Positions 28,455 through 39,880 of a stretch of DNA of 64,000 nt are shown piece by piece. The notes beneath the pieces are model-generated. The model made no database searches. It was given only the letters and a program-made list of their open reading frames with translations, and had not been told where the DNA came from. The stretch lies in assembly GCA_013399015.1 (NCBI GenBank), contig VWZX01004666.1:2543603-2607602 (forward strand), read 5' to 3'. Both the position numbers and the translations under genes were made by a program. Every line of letters begins with the position of its first letter. Position 1 is the first letter of the stretch. This DNA is from Galbula dea. Taxonomy: Eukaryota > Chordata > Aves > Piciformes > Galbulidae.

Positions 28455-28750
28455 GAGGGACTTTTTAGGACGTCAGGTAGTGATAGGACCAGTGGAAATG
28501 GATATAAATTAGAGGAGGGTAGATTTAGATTGGATATTAGGAGGAAGTTCTTCACTGTTAGGGTGGTGAGACATGGGAACAGGTTGCCCAGAGAGGTTGT
28601 GGAAGCCCCACCCATGGAAATTTTTAAGGCAAGGCTAGATGGGGCTGTGGGCAACCTAGTGTAGTGGAATGTGTCCCTGCCAGGCAGGGGGGTTGGAACT
28701 AGATGATCTTTAAGGTCCCATCCAACTCTGACAATTCTATGATTTTATGA
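28455..28750 (+). mobile_element. CR1 LINE, 3' UTR fragment, fairly well preserved
   Basis: Contains the CR1 3' landmarks in order: GGTAGATTTAGATTGGATATTAGGA, GTTGCCCAGAGAGGTTGTGG, GGGGGGTTGGAACTAGATGATC, TTTAAGGTCCC, and a terminal ATTCTATGATTTTATGA. It is 5'-truncated and carries no reverse-transcriptase sequence. An open frame of 87 codons across it is a by-product of the repeat, not a gene. The left boundary is approximate. Confidence 0.93.
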
Positions 28751-28980
28751 ATATTTAAAAAATATTTTTAATTTTTTTAAAAAAGAGGTGCTTATGATTG
28801 CAAAGGATCCTGGGAAAAACTTTTAAAGAAGTCATAATTGTGAACTGTTTCTAGCCAAGTTTCTGGCAGTCTCATTGTTCAAAGATAAACCTTGACCCTG
28901 CAGAATTTAGTATTTTCAAATGAGTATTTTCTGGCACAGGATCTTTCTCACAGAGGCTGATTTGGTGACCCATAGCCTGT

Positions 28981-29035
28981 AAAATTATAGAACAGTTTGG
29001 ACTGGGTGTCACCTTTGGAGGTCCAGCTCATGCCA
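28981..29035 (-). mobile_element. Degraded CR1 3' end
   Basis: AATTATAGAACAGTTTGGAC followed by CACCTTTGGAGGTCCAGCTCATGCC matches the reverse complement of the CR1 3' end with many substitutions. It is much more diverged than the copy 230 bp to its left, so it is likely an older and independent insertion in the opposite orientation. Confidence 0.6.
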
Positions 29036-29337
29036 CAAGACTTTTATGAGTTCCACCAGGATCTGTCTGGAGGAAAAGGAAAGATGATAAGATGGAGGTA
29101 GTTTTGGAACTGTAATAGCAACATCTTGATTATTAGGATAGCATTATTGCTTTTCTTGTGGACAAAGGTGTCTTCATAAGGCAGCAACATCCAGGGGGTT
29201 GGGAACAAGGAATTAATTGCCAGACCTTGACTCTGTTTTGAACATACATTCTTTTGCAGTAAAATGCTGAATAAAACAATTGTTCATTTTTAATTGACTA
29301 ATGAAAACGCTACCATCATCTTCAGCAGCAGCAACAG

Positions 29338-29475
29338 AGAGCTTTGTCTAGTGGATAAAACACTTCCCAGGAGTCAGGAATCCTGATTGCATCTTTGACA
29401 CTAGCTTGCTCTGTCACCCCAGATAAGTCACTTTAGATCTGTGTCTTTTTCCCCTCATCAGCAAAATGTTCTTTG
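29338..29475 (+). mobile_element. MIR/CORE-SINE-like fragment
   Basis: TCTAGTGGATAAAACACTTCC, GGAGTCAGGAATCCTGATTGC, CTTGCTCTGTCACCCCAGATAAGTCACTT and CCCCTCATCAGCAAAATG follow the MIR order (box A-like head, GAGTCAGG, the core, then CTCATCTGTAAAATG). It has the same orientation as the copy 1.5 kb to the left. Confidence 0.7.
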
Positions 29476-32067
29476 AGATGCACTGGTGAAATTCTCTATG
29501 AGTGAACTCAGAAAATACAAGTTATTATATTAATTGGGAGTATATTTAGTCCTGCTTGAATGACTGAATGCTTGTCATAACAAGCCTGGAAAACATAACT
29601 TTCTTGAAACGAAGTCAAATGAAAGTTGCCAGAGAAGCAAAACATTTAGCTTTCAGTAGGTATTTACCTAAGTCTTATTCAACTTCAGAAGTTCTGGGTC
29701 TAATGAAGCCCAAGCTCAGGGCTTGGTGAAGTGAGGAAGTTGTCCCTTCTATTTGTGAAAGACATACTTCTTGAAATCTGGACTATAGCAAGGATAGTCA
29801 CTTCCAAACACAGGGCCCTAAGCACAGCCTTACTGTACTTTGTCTGATAGGCTGACACTGGTATCAGGGAGAAGCAGCATGTGACAGCCCAGAAAGAGTT
29901 ATGGGCAGATAAACTGGGTGATAAGTTTCCTTTTTTTAAAGAGATTGAATTTGACTCAACAAGCAAATGCCACTGGGGAAAAGCACTCAGATCCTACATC
30001 TTCAAATCTGCTGAGGTTAGGCTCTGCTCTTTAGAGGAATCTGGACACAATATTAACTGCCTTAAGTTCTGTTTTGAAACAGAATGTGAAAACAGCACAA
30101 TCTGTCATTATGCCTGAGTGGGCACAGAAATCTTGGGCAAAGAAATGGGAGAGCACCTCTGTCCCAGGTAGATGAAACCTTAGCACTCTCTCTCTCAATC
30201 CAGACAGACAACATTGCCGCGAACGACTGCACAACCAGGTCTAGAACATGCCCCTTCTCTAGAACATAAATCAGCCAGTTTGAAATGGTGGAAGAACAAA
30301 GGAGAAAGATTGCAACTGGATCTCACTGTTTGTGGGTTTGTTTTTTTCCCCTGCCTTGGCTCTTTGATGAGAGTCAGCAATCTGAAGAGTTTGTGGACAG
30401 AGTGTTCACTGGAGGAGCTTTCATTTCATGGCTCCCCATTTGTGCTCATTGCCAACTTTACAGCTAATTGAAACAAAACTGAGCTTGTAGATTAAATGGC
30501 AACCCTTGGGATTTGTTTCTGCAATTACCAGCGTTCCTCCCAGACAGATTCTAATTCAATAGCAAGTTCCTGGACCCACATGCAAAAAACACTGGGAAAA
30601 ATCCCACTGCCTGGATGACATCAGAGTTAACTCTGTCCAGTCCATTACAGCCCCTACAGTCCTTAACAACTGTAGGCAAAACCCTGGCCTGTTGAAATCT
30701 GGGAAATTTGCCATCAGCTTCATATAGTTATAAGAAGGCTAGGATTTCACCTTGGAAGACTGAAGAAACTGTCTTTGCTTGACAGCACAACATTTCCAGC
30801 TTCACAGCTTGCCTTGCAATGGCTTAAGTTTTACAGAGTGCATTTTCCCTCAGTGTGGTCAGAGCAATTCATGCATTTCTTAAAAACACATGCTCAGCTT
30901 TGGAGCATAACCTTTTGCAAGCCCCTAGCAGATACCCTTGTGCCCAGAATTCCTTGGGTGGGAATAAAGAGGACTACAATATGTAACATTTGCCAAGAGG
31001 TTTTTGAAAGCAATTTCCTGGGGCTAAAAAGAAACCATCCACCTCTAAGCTAATTTCACCAACAGATATTTAATTTGAAAAGTATTCTCAGATCAGGGGA
31101 TGAATACATGGCTAAGCAGATTCATAATGTGATTACTAGGCAAGAACAAAGTTGGCTTTTACTGTATCTTCTCATTGGCAAATAGAGCTAGAGAGAATGC
31201 ACACTGACTGGCAATGATTTCTACTACTATATCAATTTCCATAGTGTAAAGCAAAATTAATCTACCAAATCACTGACAAAACTTTCTCCTCTTCTCATTC
31301 AACTGAACTTGCTCTCATTCCAGACAGTGCAGCTGGAGAGTTAACCTGATAGAACAGAGCAGGAACCAGCCATATCTGGTTCTGGATCACCTTTTCTTGC
31401 CCTCTTTCAGCTCACCAGCAGGAATTTAAGCATGGAACAAACCTAAATTGCTCTAAGTGATGTTACATGCCAAATAATCCTTGGCTCGGCCCCATAAAAC
31501 AGTCAGTTTTCATCCAGCTTTTCACTGAACATCAAAGGATGTAGTAAAAGTGGAATAGGTATGGAAGAGAAGGGCTGGAGAACTTCTGTGTGGGAATGGA
31601 CTATGGTGCTTGAAGGTACAATAGAAGACAGATATTCTAAAGGTCTATAAAACTATAGGGAGCATTGAGTGAATGATAAGGGATGGAGATTACAGTGCAA
31701 GTTCTGAGAGTTGCAGAACATCAGCAAGAATCAGCTGGAAGTGAGAACAAAGCAAGAGGGGAGTTAGATCTCTGACACAGTGGCATAGACAAACTATGGA
31801 GCTCTCTGCCACGTGTCAGCCATTTACATGGGCTCAAAAGTTAGATAAAAGCATGGAATAAAAATCAATTGCAGAGATATTAAAACATGACAGATATTAC
31901 TTCTGGCTCAAAGTCTCTGAACCACAGTTTTCCAGAGGCTGAGAGAGAACACCTTGAGGAAGTACTGATATCATCTGCCTCATCTTCATACTTTTCCTTG
32001 GACATCTGCTATGAACTACCAGTGCAGAAAGAATCCTTAAGAAACAGGGTATAAGAACATAAGAGCT
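29476..32067. other. Intergenic, no gene recognised
   Basis: Unique AT-rich sequence between a MIR-like copy and a CR1 copy. Open frames (up to 92 codons at 30775-31053) have no recognisable content. Confidence 0.55.
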
Positions 32068-32705
32068 GTCATAGAATCATAATGGTTGGAAGAGACCTCT
32101 GAAGTCATCAGGTCTGTCTGTTAACCTAACACTACCATGTTCACCATTAAGCCATGTCCTAAGCACCACATCTACAAACTTTTGAACGCTTCCTGGAACA
32201 CTGATTCCACCACCTCCCTCGGCAGCCTGTTCCAATCCCTGATAACCTCTTGGCAAAGAAATTCTTCCTAATATCTAATCTGAACCTGCACTGGCACTAT
32301 TTGAAGACATTTCCTCTTGTTCTATCACTTGCTACTTAGGAGAAGAGACCGAGCCTCACCTTACCCCATCTTACTGCAATCTTTTCAGGTAGTTGTAGAG
32401 AGCAAAAAGATCCCCCCTAGGACTCCTCTTCTCCAGACTCCCTCAGCTGCTCATCATAAGATTTGTGCTCTAGATCCTCCACCAACTTTGTTGCCCTTCC
32501 TTGGACATGCTTCAGCACCTCAATGTCCTTCTTGTAGTGATGGGTCCAAAACCAAACACAGCATTCAGGCTGTGGCCTCATCAGTGCCTAGTACAGGGGA
32601 ACAATCACCTCCCTAGTCCTGCTGGCCACACTATTTCTGATACAAGCCAGGATGCTCTTGGCCTGCTTGGCCTGTCAACTTTGGTCAGACCAAAGAGCCA
32701 TCCGT
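32068..32705 (-). mobile_element. CR1 LINE, about 0.64 kb 3' fragment
   Basis: Starts at the element's 3' end (TCATAGAATCATAATGGTTGG) and runs through the characteristic reverse-complement CR1 blocks: AAGCCATGTCC, CACCACCTCCCTCGGCAGCC, AATTCTTCCTAATATCTAATC, CTTCCTTGGACATGCTTCAG and CCAGGATGCTCTTGGCC. It is 5'-truncated within the 3' UTR and distal ORF2 region and carries many substitutions. Open frames overlapping it on the + strand (99, 77 and 66 codons) are shadows of the repeat. Confidence 0.92.
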
Positions 32706-35700
32706 GCTCAGAACCAGACACTTGCTTATGCTAAAAGAAAGAGCATAGGAAAGAAATACAGCCTGCTTTCTCTCAGTAGCTGCCCCCTGCCACTCAGGTT
32801 CTTACAATCTGCAGCATACGGACATTCTGAGCCAGAGATGGGATATGGATAGTTATCGACCTTGATAGATTTAGGAAGTGATTAAACAACTCTAATGGGA
32901 GGGAAATCTACCTATGATTTCACAGTCTTTACATGAGTTCAGCTGCCTGAATATCTCTGTCTTCCTATCTCTCTTCTTTTTGAAGCATTATCTGATTCAA
33001 TGAAGCACAACAGAGATGGAGAGCTCAGTAATGTTACATTTCTCCACATCTTGTGGACATAGTCAGGTAGAGAGGAATGAAATCTTATTAACTCCCCCAG
33101 GGAGAAAAAGCATGCTCAGCCTAAGCCCTATTAGACACCAGAGAACTCACACAGGGTGGTGTGTATTGGAAAGGTGTGTTCCGACCTCACAGGGCAATTG
33201 GTTTTGTTGTCAAGTTGGCTGCTGAGATGTGGTCTTTTTGCCCAATTCAATCCACTGTGGGCTTTCTATATGTTTGCTCCAAAGCCCTGTTTATGAAGAC
33301 AAAACCAGGGATTTGGTTGCTACCGTGCAAATGTCCCATTTTATGAGCAAGACAATTGCTGAATTTTTGGCAGGATTTCAGTCCATGGCCTGGGTCTCCA
33401 TGTCCCCCAGATTCCCCACCACACAGTACAGAAATGGACACTGCAAATTTCTGTCTGAGGCCAGTCTTAGCAATGGAGCCAACAAGAAGAGAAACAGCCT
33501 ATGCTCTAATAAGTAAAATATTTACATTTTGCTTTGGCTAACATACCCTCTCTCAATAAAATATTTTTCCCAGGAGGAAATGTATGAAAGAGAGGGGGCT
33601 CCTTTATTATGTCCCCAAACCATTCTTTTCTACTCCCCTTCAAAAGACTCCAAATCAAAGGACACTGTACTCTGAAGCTTTCTGTTGCCATTCTTGATTA
33701 TGTTATCATTAGTTATCACAATCATTATATTGATTACCATTAGGAGTTCTCAAGAGGCCCTGGCTAATCAGCACCCCATTCCAGGAAACACTCTGACAAA
33801 TCTCTCACAGCATGTGCATACACAAAGCTTGTAGTCTAAAAGGACCAGCTAAACAGATTGTTAACCCGTTCCCATGCCAGGAAACCGCAGCACAGAAAAC
33901 TCAAGCAATTTAGCAACAGTCACTGTGAGAGTCCAGGTCACTGAGGGATCAAAGCTCTTAATTAATGCTAAAGAGAACAGCCTGGTCATTTCTCACTGCA
34001 TTTCAGGTGACCATTACACCACAAGAAACTATCTCTGAGACACTCTTCACCCACAGAAGAATCATCAATGGTGTTCTGCACTTTAGCTCATTGCTAACCT
34101 CATAGCCAACCAGCGTTCCAGGTTTACAGCTCAAATAGCCATTCTTGTGAGTTAGGGTTGGCCCTAGTTCAGATGGAGAGTTACAGGCCTGACATATACA
34201 GGGCATATTCATCCTGCTGTGAACTGATGGTATATGCTGTTTTTCAACAGAAGACCACGTTGCTGCTCCTGATTCACTAATAAAATTTTAACCTCTTTCT
34301 GAGCACATCATCTCTACCACTCTTCAGTGCAGGTAACGAGATTGCTCATGACAACTGCTGTCTCTTGCTAGTGCTATTGCAGATGTTTTTGGCCTGTCCC
34401 AGATAATGACTTGTATCACCTTCCTTATTTAAGGGAGGAGACAGAACTCTTATACCTACCTAAGTGAAGAGGAAGACTGAGTTTGATGGAGCAAGATTTC
34501 AGCTTGGAAAGCTACAGGCATGCAGTCAAGTTTTGATTCCTACAAAGATGTGCCCATCTATACAGGAACAAAGCTGTGGTGTTACTAACCACAAGACACA
34601 ACCTTGCCAATCTAAAGTCCTTCCCCTCAGTTTCACTGAGTTTTAATGTGAAGGAAAGTAGCAGACACTTCTGCTATTGGAGAGATACCTCCCCCTCAGA
34701 ATGCTTTTTGCTCACTTCTTGCCTTGGTTTATTATCAACCTCACATGCACTTAGAAATCATTCTTTGCCACCTATCTCTGGGTCCCTATTCCCATGACAT
34801 CACATAGTTTTGTTTATATGTTTACAATACCTATGTGTGAATGTATGAAACTGTGTTCTTGGAGTAAAACAGATGAAACATGATTTTCTTTACTTGCTGC
34901 AGGCCTTCTCTGCAAGCTATTGCACCTTGTCCTTAAGAGTTTCCTACAGGCAGCTGCAGGACAAACCAGGAGGCATAGCTGTGATTTGAGCTGGCCCTTG
35001 TTAGATCCCCAAAAGTATGTACATGACAGAGACACTATGAATGTCTCAATCATGCAAAAGGTTTCAGTAGTGACCCACTTTATTTTATCCCAGACAATCT
35101 AACTCAAATCTTAAATCCCTAGTACCTATTAACATGCCTGCATTATGTTTTTGTGATGGAAATCTAGCTACCAGCACTCAGACGGCAGAACTCTTCAGAT
35201 ATCACTTACTTCAGCTCTATTTGAACTAATGACTTTATAGCAAAGAGCTTCACCTTTGCCTACTACCCTGCAGACTAACTTAGCCTCTCCTTCTCAGTTA
35301 CCAGCCTCCCAGAGATGGTGGGATGGTGAGGAGAAGGACAGCAACAAACCAAACTAAACCCAGACTCTGTTACCTCTGGAGGAACCACAAGAGGAAAAGT
35401 CCCATGGATACCAATGGCAAAAACACACACAAACTAGAAGGAAAAGAGAAAAGAAAACCCATTTTGGGATTTTAAAAGAAGAGTCAAACATGCACACACA
35501 ATACACTTTGGCAAAGGAGCCCAGGCCGGAAAGTGTTGCAACTTCAACATGCTGTGCTCAGAGAAGGTGTTAATGGTCTAGCCATCCTGTATTATTACAC
35601 GCAAACAGGAGAGGCCCTGCAGAACTGTAGGGGTCTTTTAAGATCCCCACCCAGATGGAAAGAGCAGAGAGAGTTATGTAGGATTAACACAAGGGGAGAG

Positions 35701-36593
35701 GAAGGAAAGGGGTGAAGGAAAGGTAATGTCCCAAGCACTAGAGCTCTGAGCTAACAAGGCAGGTCTGTTGCGTCTCACACATTGAAATGGGGATGCTCTG
35801 GCTGCCCCACTCCAACACCTCGGCCTCTGCTTCATGCAGTCACGGCAGGACACCAGGGCTCCCCTCCTCTCTGGGACTCTGTGAGCCAGACCTGTGATTT
35901 ATTGACCAGCTGCATTTAGGGTCACCAGTCCCAAACTCCTTTAAACTTCCAGAGGTTTCAGACTCTTTGTCTGCTTGAAAAGAACCACCCAAGATGTGTT
36001 TGCAGCTAATGCCTGTAGCTGTGGTCTCTTCCTAACATGACCAGAGATACCAGCTCTTATGCCTGGGGAAAGAAACACTGGAAAGGTTGCGACACTGGCC
36101 TATGTATGTTTGCTTGATGAGAGCTGAAATCTTCACCCACATGTCAACTTTTCAGGCCCTACAATCACATGTCAAAATCTTCATGTGGCTGTAAACTCCC
36201 AGGCACAAATCTCTGGGTGAAAGTCAGGAGTGCATGTGTTTGTGGTCTGGGAATTTACATGCAACACGGAATGGGTGGTATCTTCTCCAAAGCCTGCCAC
36301 CACAAACACAATGGAATACCCAAGGGCTGCTTCACTTGGCCGGTGATGCCATAACAAAATCTCATGTTCAGAAAAAAAGAATTGGTCATACCCAAGTGCA
36401 GGCTAAAGCTTTGCAAGTATTAATACTGAGCAGAGAGACACTACTAGACTGCACAGGATGAGAAAGCGTGGCTGATTCTTCATTGTGCAGAGGTCTTAAT
36501 AAATACAGAGTTTTTCTAAATCAGTTGTAAATTAAATGGGCTTAGGTCAAGAAACACTCATGGCCACAATGACAGGTGGACTGTTCAGTAGAT
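32706..36593. other. Intergenic, no gene recognised
   Basis: Contains one reverse MIR-like fragment; otherwise unique sequence. Overlapping short frames near 33.0-33.5 kb have no known domain and no consistent reading frame. Confidence 0.55.
33866..33960 (-). mobile_element. MIR/CORE-SINE-like fragment, reverse orientation
   Basis: CCAGGAAACCGCAGCACAGAAAACTCAAGCAATTT and the following CAGTCACTGTGAGAG match the reverse-complement MIR core (GAGGAAACTGAGGCACAGAGAGGTTAAG...GGTCACACAG) with many changes. Confidence 0.55.
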
Positions 36594-37037
36594 AAGGAAT
36601 TGATTGTATGGTTGCATCCGCAGGGTAGTGGTCAGTGACTTGATGTCCAGATGAAGATTGGTGACAAGTGGTGTCCCTCAAGGGCCCATATTGACACCAG
36701 TGCCCTTTAATATCTTCATCAATGACATAGTGAGATTGATGACACCCTCAGCAAGTTTGCAGATTACATTAAGCTGAGTGGTGTGGTTGACATGCGTAAG
36801 GGATGGGATGCTATCCAGCGGGACACAGACGAATTTGGGAACTGGGCCTGTGTGAACCTCATGAAGAGTAACAAGGCCAAGTGCACCTGGGTCACGGCAA
36901 TCCTTGGTATCAATACAGGCTAGACAAAGAAGAGATTCACAGAAGCCCTGTCGGGAAGGACTGGTGGATGAAAAGTTGGACTTGAGCCGCCAGTGTGCAC
37001 TTGCAGCCCGGAAGACCAACCGTATCCTGGGCTGTAC
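36594..37037 (+). mobile_element. CR1 LINE, left arm of a split copy (end of the reverse-transcriptase ORF)
   Basis: Translating piecewise gives remnants of the distal CR1 ORF2: FNIFIND, and SKFADYIKL at about 36750-36776, where intact elements have FADD-T-KL, so the reverse-transcriptase motif is mutated. It continues with NLMKSNKAKC-like sequence and the block CGTATCCTGGGCTG. Homology stops at about 37037, where a second CR1 begins, and resumes at 37291. It is a dead pseudogenic fragment; a 113-codon minus-strand frame here is only a shadow. Confidence 0.88.
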
Positions 37038-37288
37038 TTAAGCTGAGCCAGGGTAGGTTTAGATTAGATATTAGGAAGAATTTCTTTACAAAAGAATGTT
37101 TAGATATTGGAGTAGGCTGCCCAGGGAGGTGGTGGAGTCACCGTCCCTGGAGGTTTTTAAGAAGAGGATAGATGTGTTTCTTCAGGGGATGATTTAGGGG
37201 TAAGAGTAGTGTAGGGCTATCGGTTGGACTAGATGATCTTGAGGGTCCTTTCCAACCGTAATGATTCTGTGATTCTGTGATTCTGTGA
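37038..37288 (+). mobile_element. Younger CR1 3' fragment nested inside the split copy
   Basis: Begins near GTAGGTTTAGATTAGATATTAGG, proceeds through GGCTGCCCAGGGAGGTGGTGGAG and GGTTGGACTAGATGATCTTGAGGGTCC, and ends with three tandem ATTCTGTG-type octamers at about 37261-37288. This is a complete, typical CR1 3' terminus. It interrupts the host CR1 between the CTGGGCTG and TGGCCAGC blocks that are adjacent in intact elements apart from roughly a dozen bases, so it inserted later. Confidence 0.88.
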
Positions 37289-37992
37289 AATGTGGCCAGC
37301 GAGTCAAGGAAGCTAATTCTCCCACTCTGCTCTGCTCTTCTGAGACCCCACCAAGAGTACTGTATTCAGCTCTGGAGCCCTCAGCACAAGAATCACAGAA
37401 AGACATGAACGTGTTGGAGTGGGTCCAGAGGAGGCCACAGAAATGATCAGAGGGCTGGAACACCTCTCCTACAAAGACAGGCTGAGAAAGTTGGGGTTGT
37501 TCAGCCTGAAGAGAAGGCTTCAGGGAGACCTTATTGCAGCCCTTCAGTACTTAAAGGGGGCCTAACAGAAAGATGGGGACAGTCTTTTTAGCAGAACCTG
37601 TTGCGACAGGACAAGGGGTAATGGTTTTAAACTGAAAGAGGGTAGATTTAGACTAGAAATAAGGAATACATTTTTTTAAGTAAGAGTGGTGAAACAGTGG
37701 CATATGTTGCCCAGAGAGGTGGCAGATGTCTTATCCCTGGAAACATTCCAGGTCAGGTTGGACAGGGCTCTGAGCAACCTGATCTCATTAAAGATGTCCC
37801 TGCTCACTGAAGGAAGGTTGGACTAAATGATCTTTGAAAATCTCTTCCAAATCAAAACATTTAATGACTGTATATATCTTGAGAGAAAGAAGGGAAAGAA
37901 GCAAGCATTTATATGTGGATGAGCAGGCATAAAATACGTAGTGAGATAGAAAAGGACGGGGAGTTAAGAAAAAACATTCTATGATTCTGTGA
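37289..37992 (+). mobile_element. CR1 LINE, right arm of the split copy
   Basis: Resumes with TGTGGCCAGCGAGTCAAGGAAG, then GAGACCCCACC...GTACTG, GAGTGGGTCCAGAGGAGG, TTGTTCAGCCTGAAGAGAAGGCTTC, GGACAGTCTTTTTAGCAG, GACAAGGGGTAATGG and GTTGGACTAAATGATCTTTG. The body is recognisable to about 37861. The octamer terminus (CTATGATTCTGTGA) appears only at 37979-37992, after 109 unrelated bases, which suggests a further small insertion in the tail. Confidence 0.85.
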
Positions 37993-39099
37993 AGTTCTGC
38001 TAGCTAACCTCTAAAAGAGAACCATTTGTGATAGTATTGAATACCCACAAATCTCTACTGCAACACATAAAGTTTATGCATAACCTGTTAAAGGCATAAC
38101 CAGCTGCTGTGAAAGGTTATTCACGTCTAAAATAAAATACTGCTGAAAATTCAAACAATAAGCTGAATTTCTGGTGAGGCCAGCACTGGCTTTCACATTT
38201 GCAGACATGATTCACAACCATCATCTCTACAAGAATTCTTCTCAGAAATATTTAGAAACCATTTTTAACCAGTCCATTGAGGGGCAATTCCAGAGCTATA
38301 ATCAACTGCACACTACTAGGCAAAGTGCTGGACTGTTGAACTCATGTACAATATTCCTGTGGATTAGATCAAATTCCTTATGTAGGAAAAACCAGTAGGG
38401 CCTCTGTTCTGTTTTCACTTCTGAGAGCTTAACACACATGTTACTTGCTTCAACCAAGTGATTTCCAACATATACCTGTGAGAATGCAGGATCAAACCAC
38501 AATGTGTTATGTTTCAAAATATTTTTTCACAATAAGTTGGTTTAGTGAATTCACTTTCTACCCCTAGAGAGCTGACTGTAATGAGATCACACAGAGAAAG
38601 GATATGGAGTTTCGCCCTCATCTCCAGGAGACAACAGGCCGTATCAAAAAATCCTCTCTTAAATCAGTAGTATATCAGCTGTGGACCAATGTCTTCTGTG
38701 GAGATAATTTAAAGGAAGCAATGAAGTCAGAATGAAGATTTAAAGTGTACATATTAGAGATGCTGTAAGGATATGGCTGCTCCCAGCTTAGGGAATTCTT
38801 AAGTTTATGCTTTTCCTAAAGCCTCACTGTCTGGAGTCTCATGAATACCTGAGATCTTTTTTTCTATTTTTTTCTCTGATTTCATTTAGAAAATAAAATG
38901 TTATTTGGAATCATATTTTCTAACAGAAATACTTCAAAATGCATCGTGAAGGTGGAACCACATTTAATATCTTACTGGAGATAAATCTGCTGTGACTTTT
39001 CCTTTAGCAACAGAAAGCACATGGAAGGTTGAGTCAGTCACTAGCTAGATCAGATCTGGACTGTAGTGCTGCAAGGAAATGAGAATCATAAAAGCAACT

Positions 39100-39880
39100 G
39101 TCATAAAACCACGCAGCAAATTACTGCGATCAGATCGCATTAATCCTAGTCCAACACTCCAGCTAACAAATCTGTGAGGGGAACGTTTGTCTCTGCCCTA
39201 TCTGCATCACTCCAAGATTTAACAGTTGTTATTTAATCCTTCGTTTTCAATGCTACCTTTTACATTAAAAAAAAAGGGTGGTGTTTGTCAGTTCTAATTA
39301 AATTACATGCTTTATTTTTTTAATTACATAGTCTAAAAGGAAATAAACTGGAAGAAATATTCTAACAAATGATTTAGAAGTATATCATATGCATCTAAGA
39401 AGGGAGCCAAATATAAATTGACAGCTTAGCGCAAGAGAACTTCAATCTGGGTTTTATTGCAATAACAAAAGTGCGTATTTAAAAGCCTTCACACAGAGCA
39501 TCTATTCAGAAACAAGCCCGAAGACAGTCAGGGAATTAAAAAGAGGATAGTGTTTTGAATTAATCTAGAACATTTTTGCGGATTAGTTTACAAGCACAGA
39601 ATGCCTCAGGGGGCTAGGGAGAGCACAGAGCACTGAAGTCAGAGGGATCTGTCTTTTTCCTGTTGCTGGTGATTAGTTCATATCTCTTTGACACCATGTT
39701 TACAAGCCCCTAATTGCCTCATTAATACCTCATTATTACTTAGAAAGTGAAGAAGCTTTTAGCTTTGAAGCTGCTTTGCTGCACTTGAAGGCAAACATAG
39801 GGTGAATTTTGAATGTGTTGGTACTAATTAAAGTTGAAGTCTGTTTCCTGTTGCTTGTGGGCGGGTGCTAATATCTTCAA
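39100..39880. promoter_or_regulatory. Candidate conserved non-coding element block
   Basis: An AT-rich block that nevertheless retains many CpG (for example TGCGATC, AACGTT, TAGCGCAAG, GTGCGTAT, TTGCGGATT) and has a high density of TAAT/ATTA homeodomain cores, especially at 39708-39745. It contains the perfect 7-bp-arm palindrome TGCGATC-A-GATCGCA at 39125-39139 and no identifiable transposon. This pattern is common in developmental enhancers, but conservation cannot be tested here. Confidence 0.35.

Noticed and set aside
28401..28664. 87-codon + strand frame
   Set aside because: It overlaps a CR1 3' UTR fragment and reflects the repeat consensus, not a gene.
32317..32852. Three overlapping + strand frames
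   Set aside because: Two are antisense readings of a CR1 copy that lies in the minus orientation, and the third only runs off its edge.
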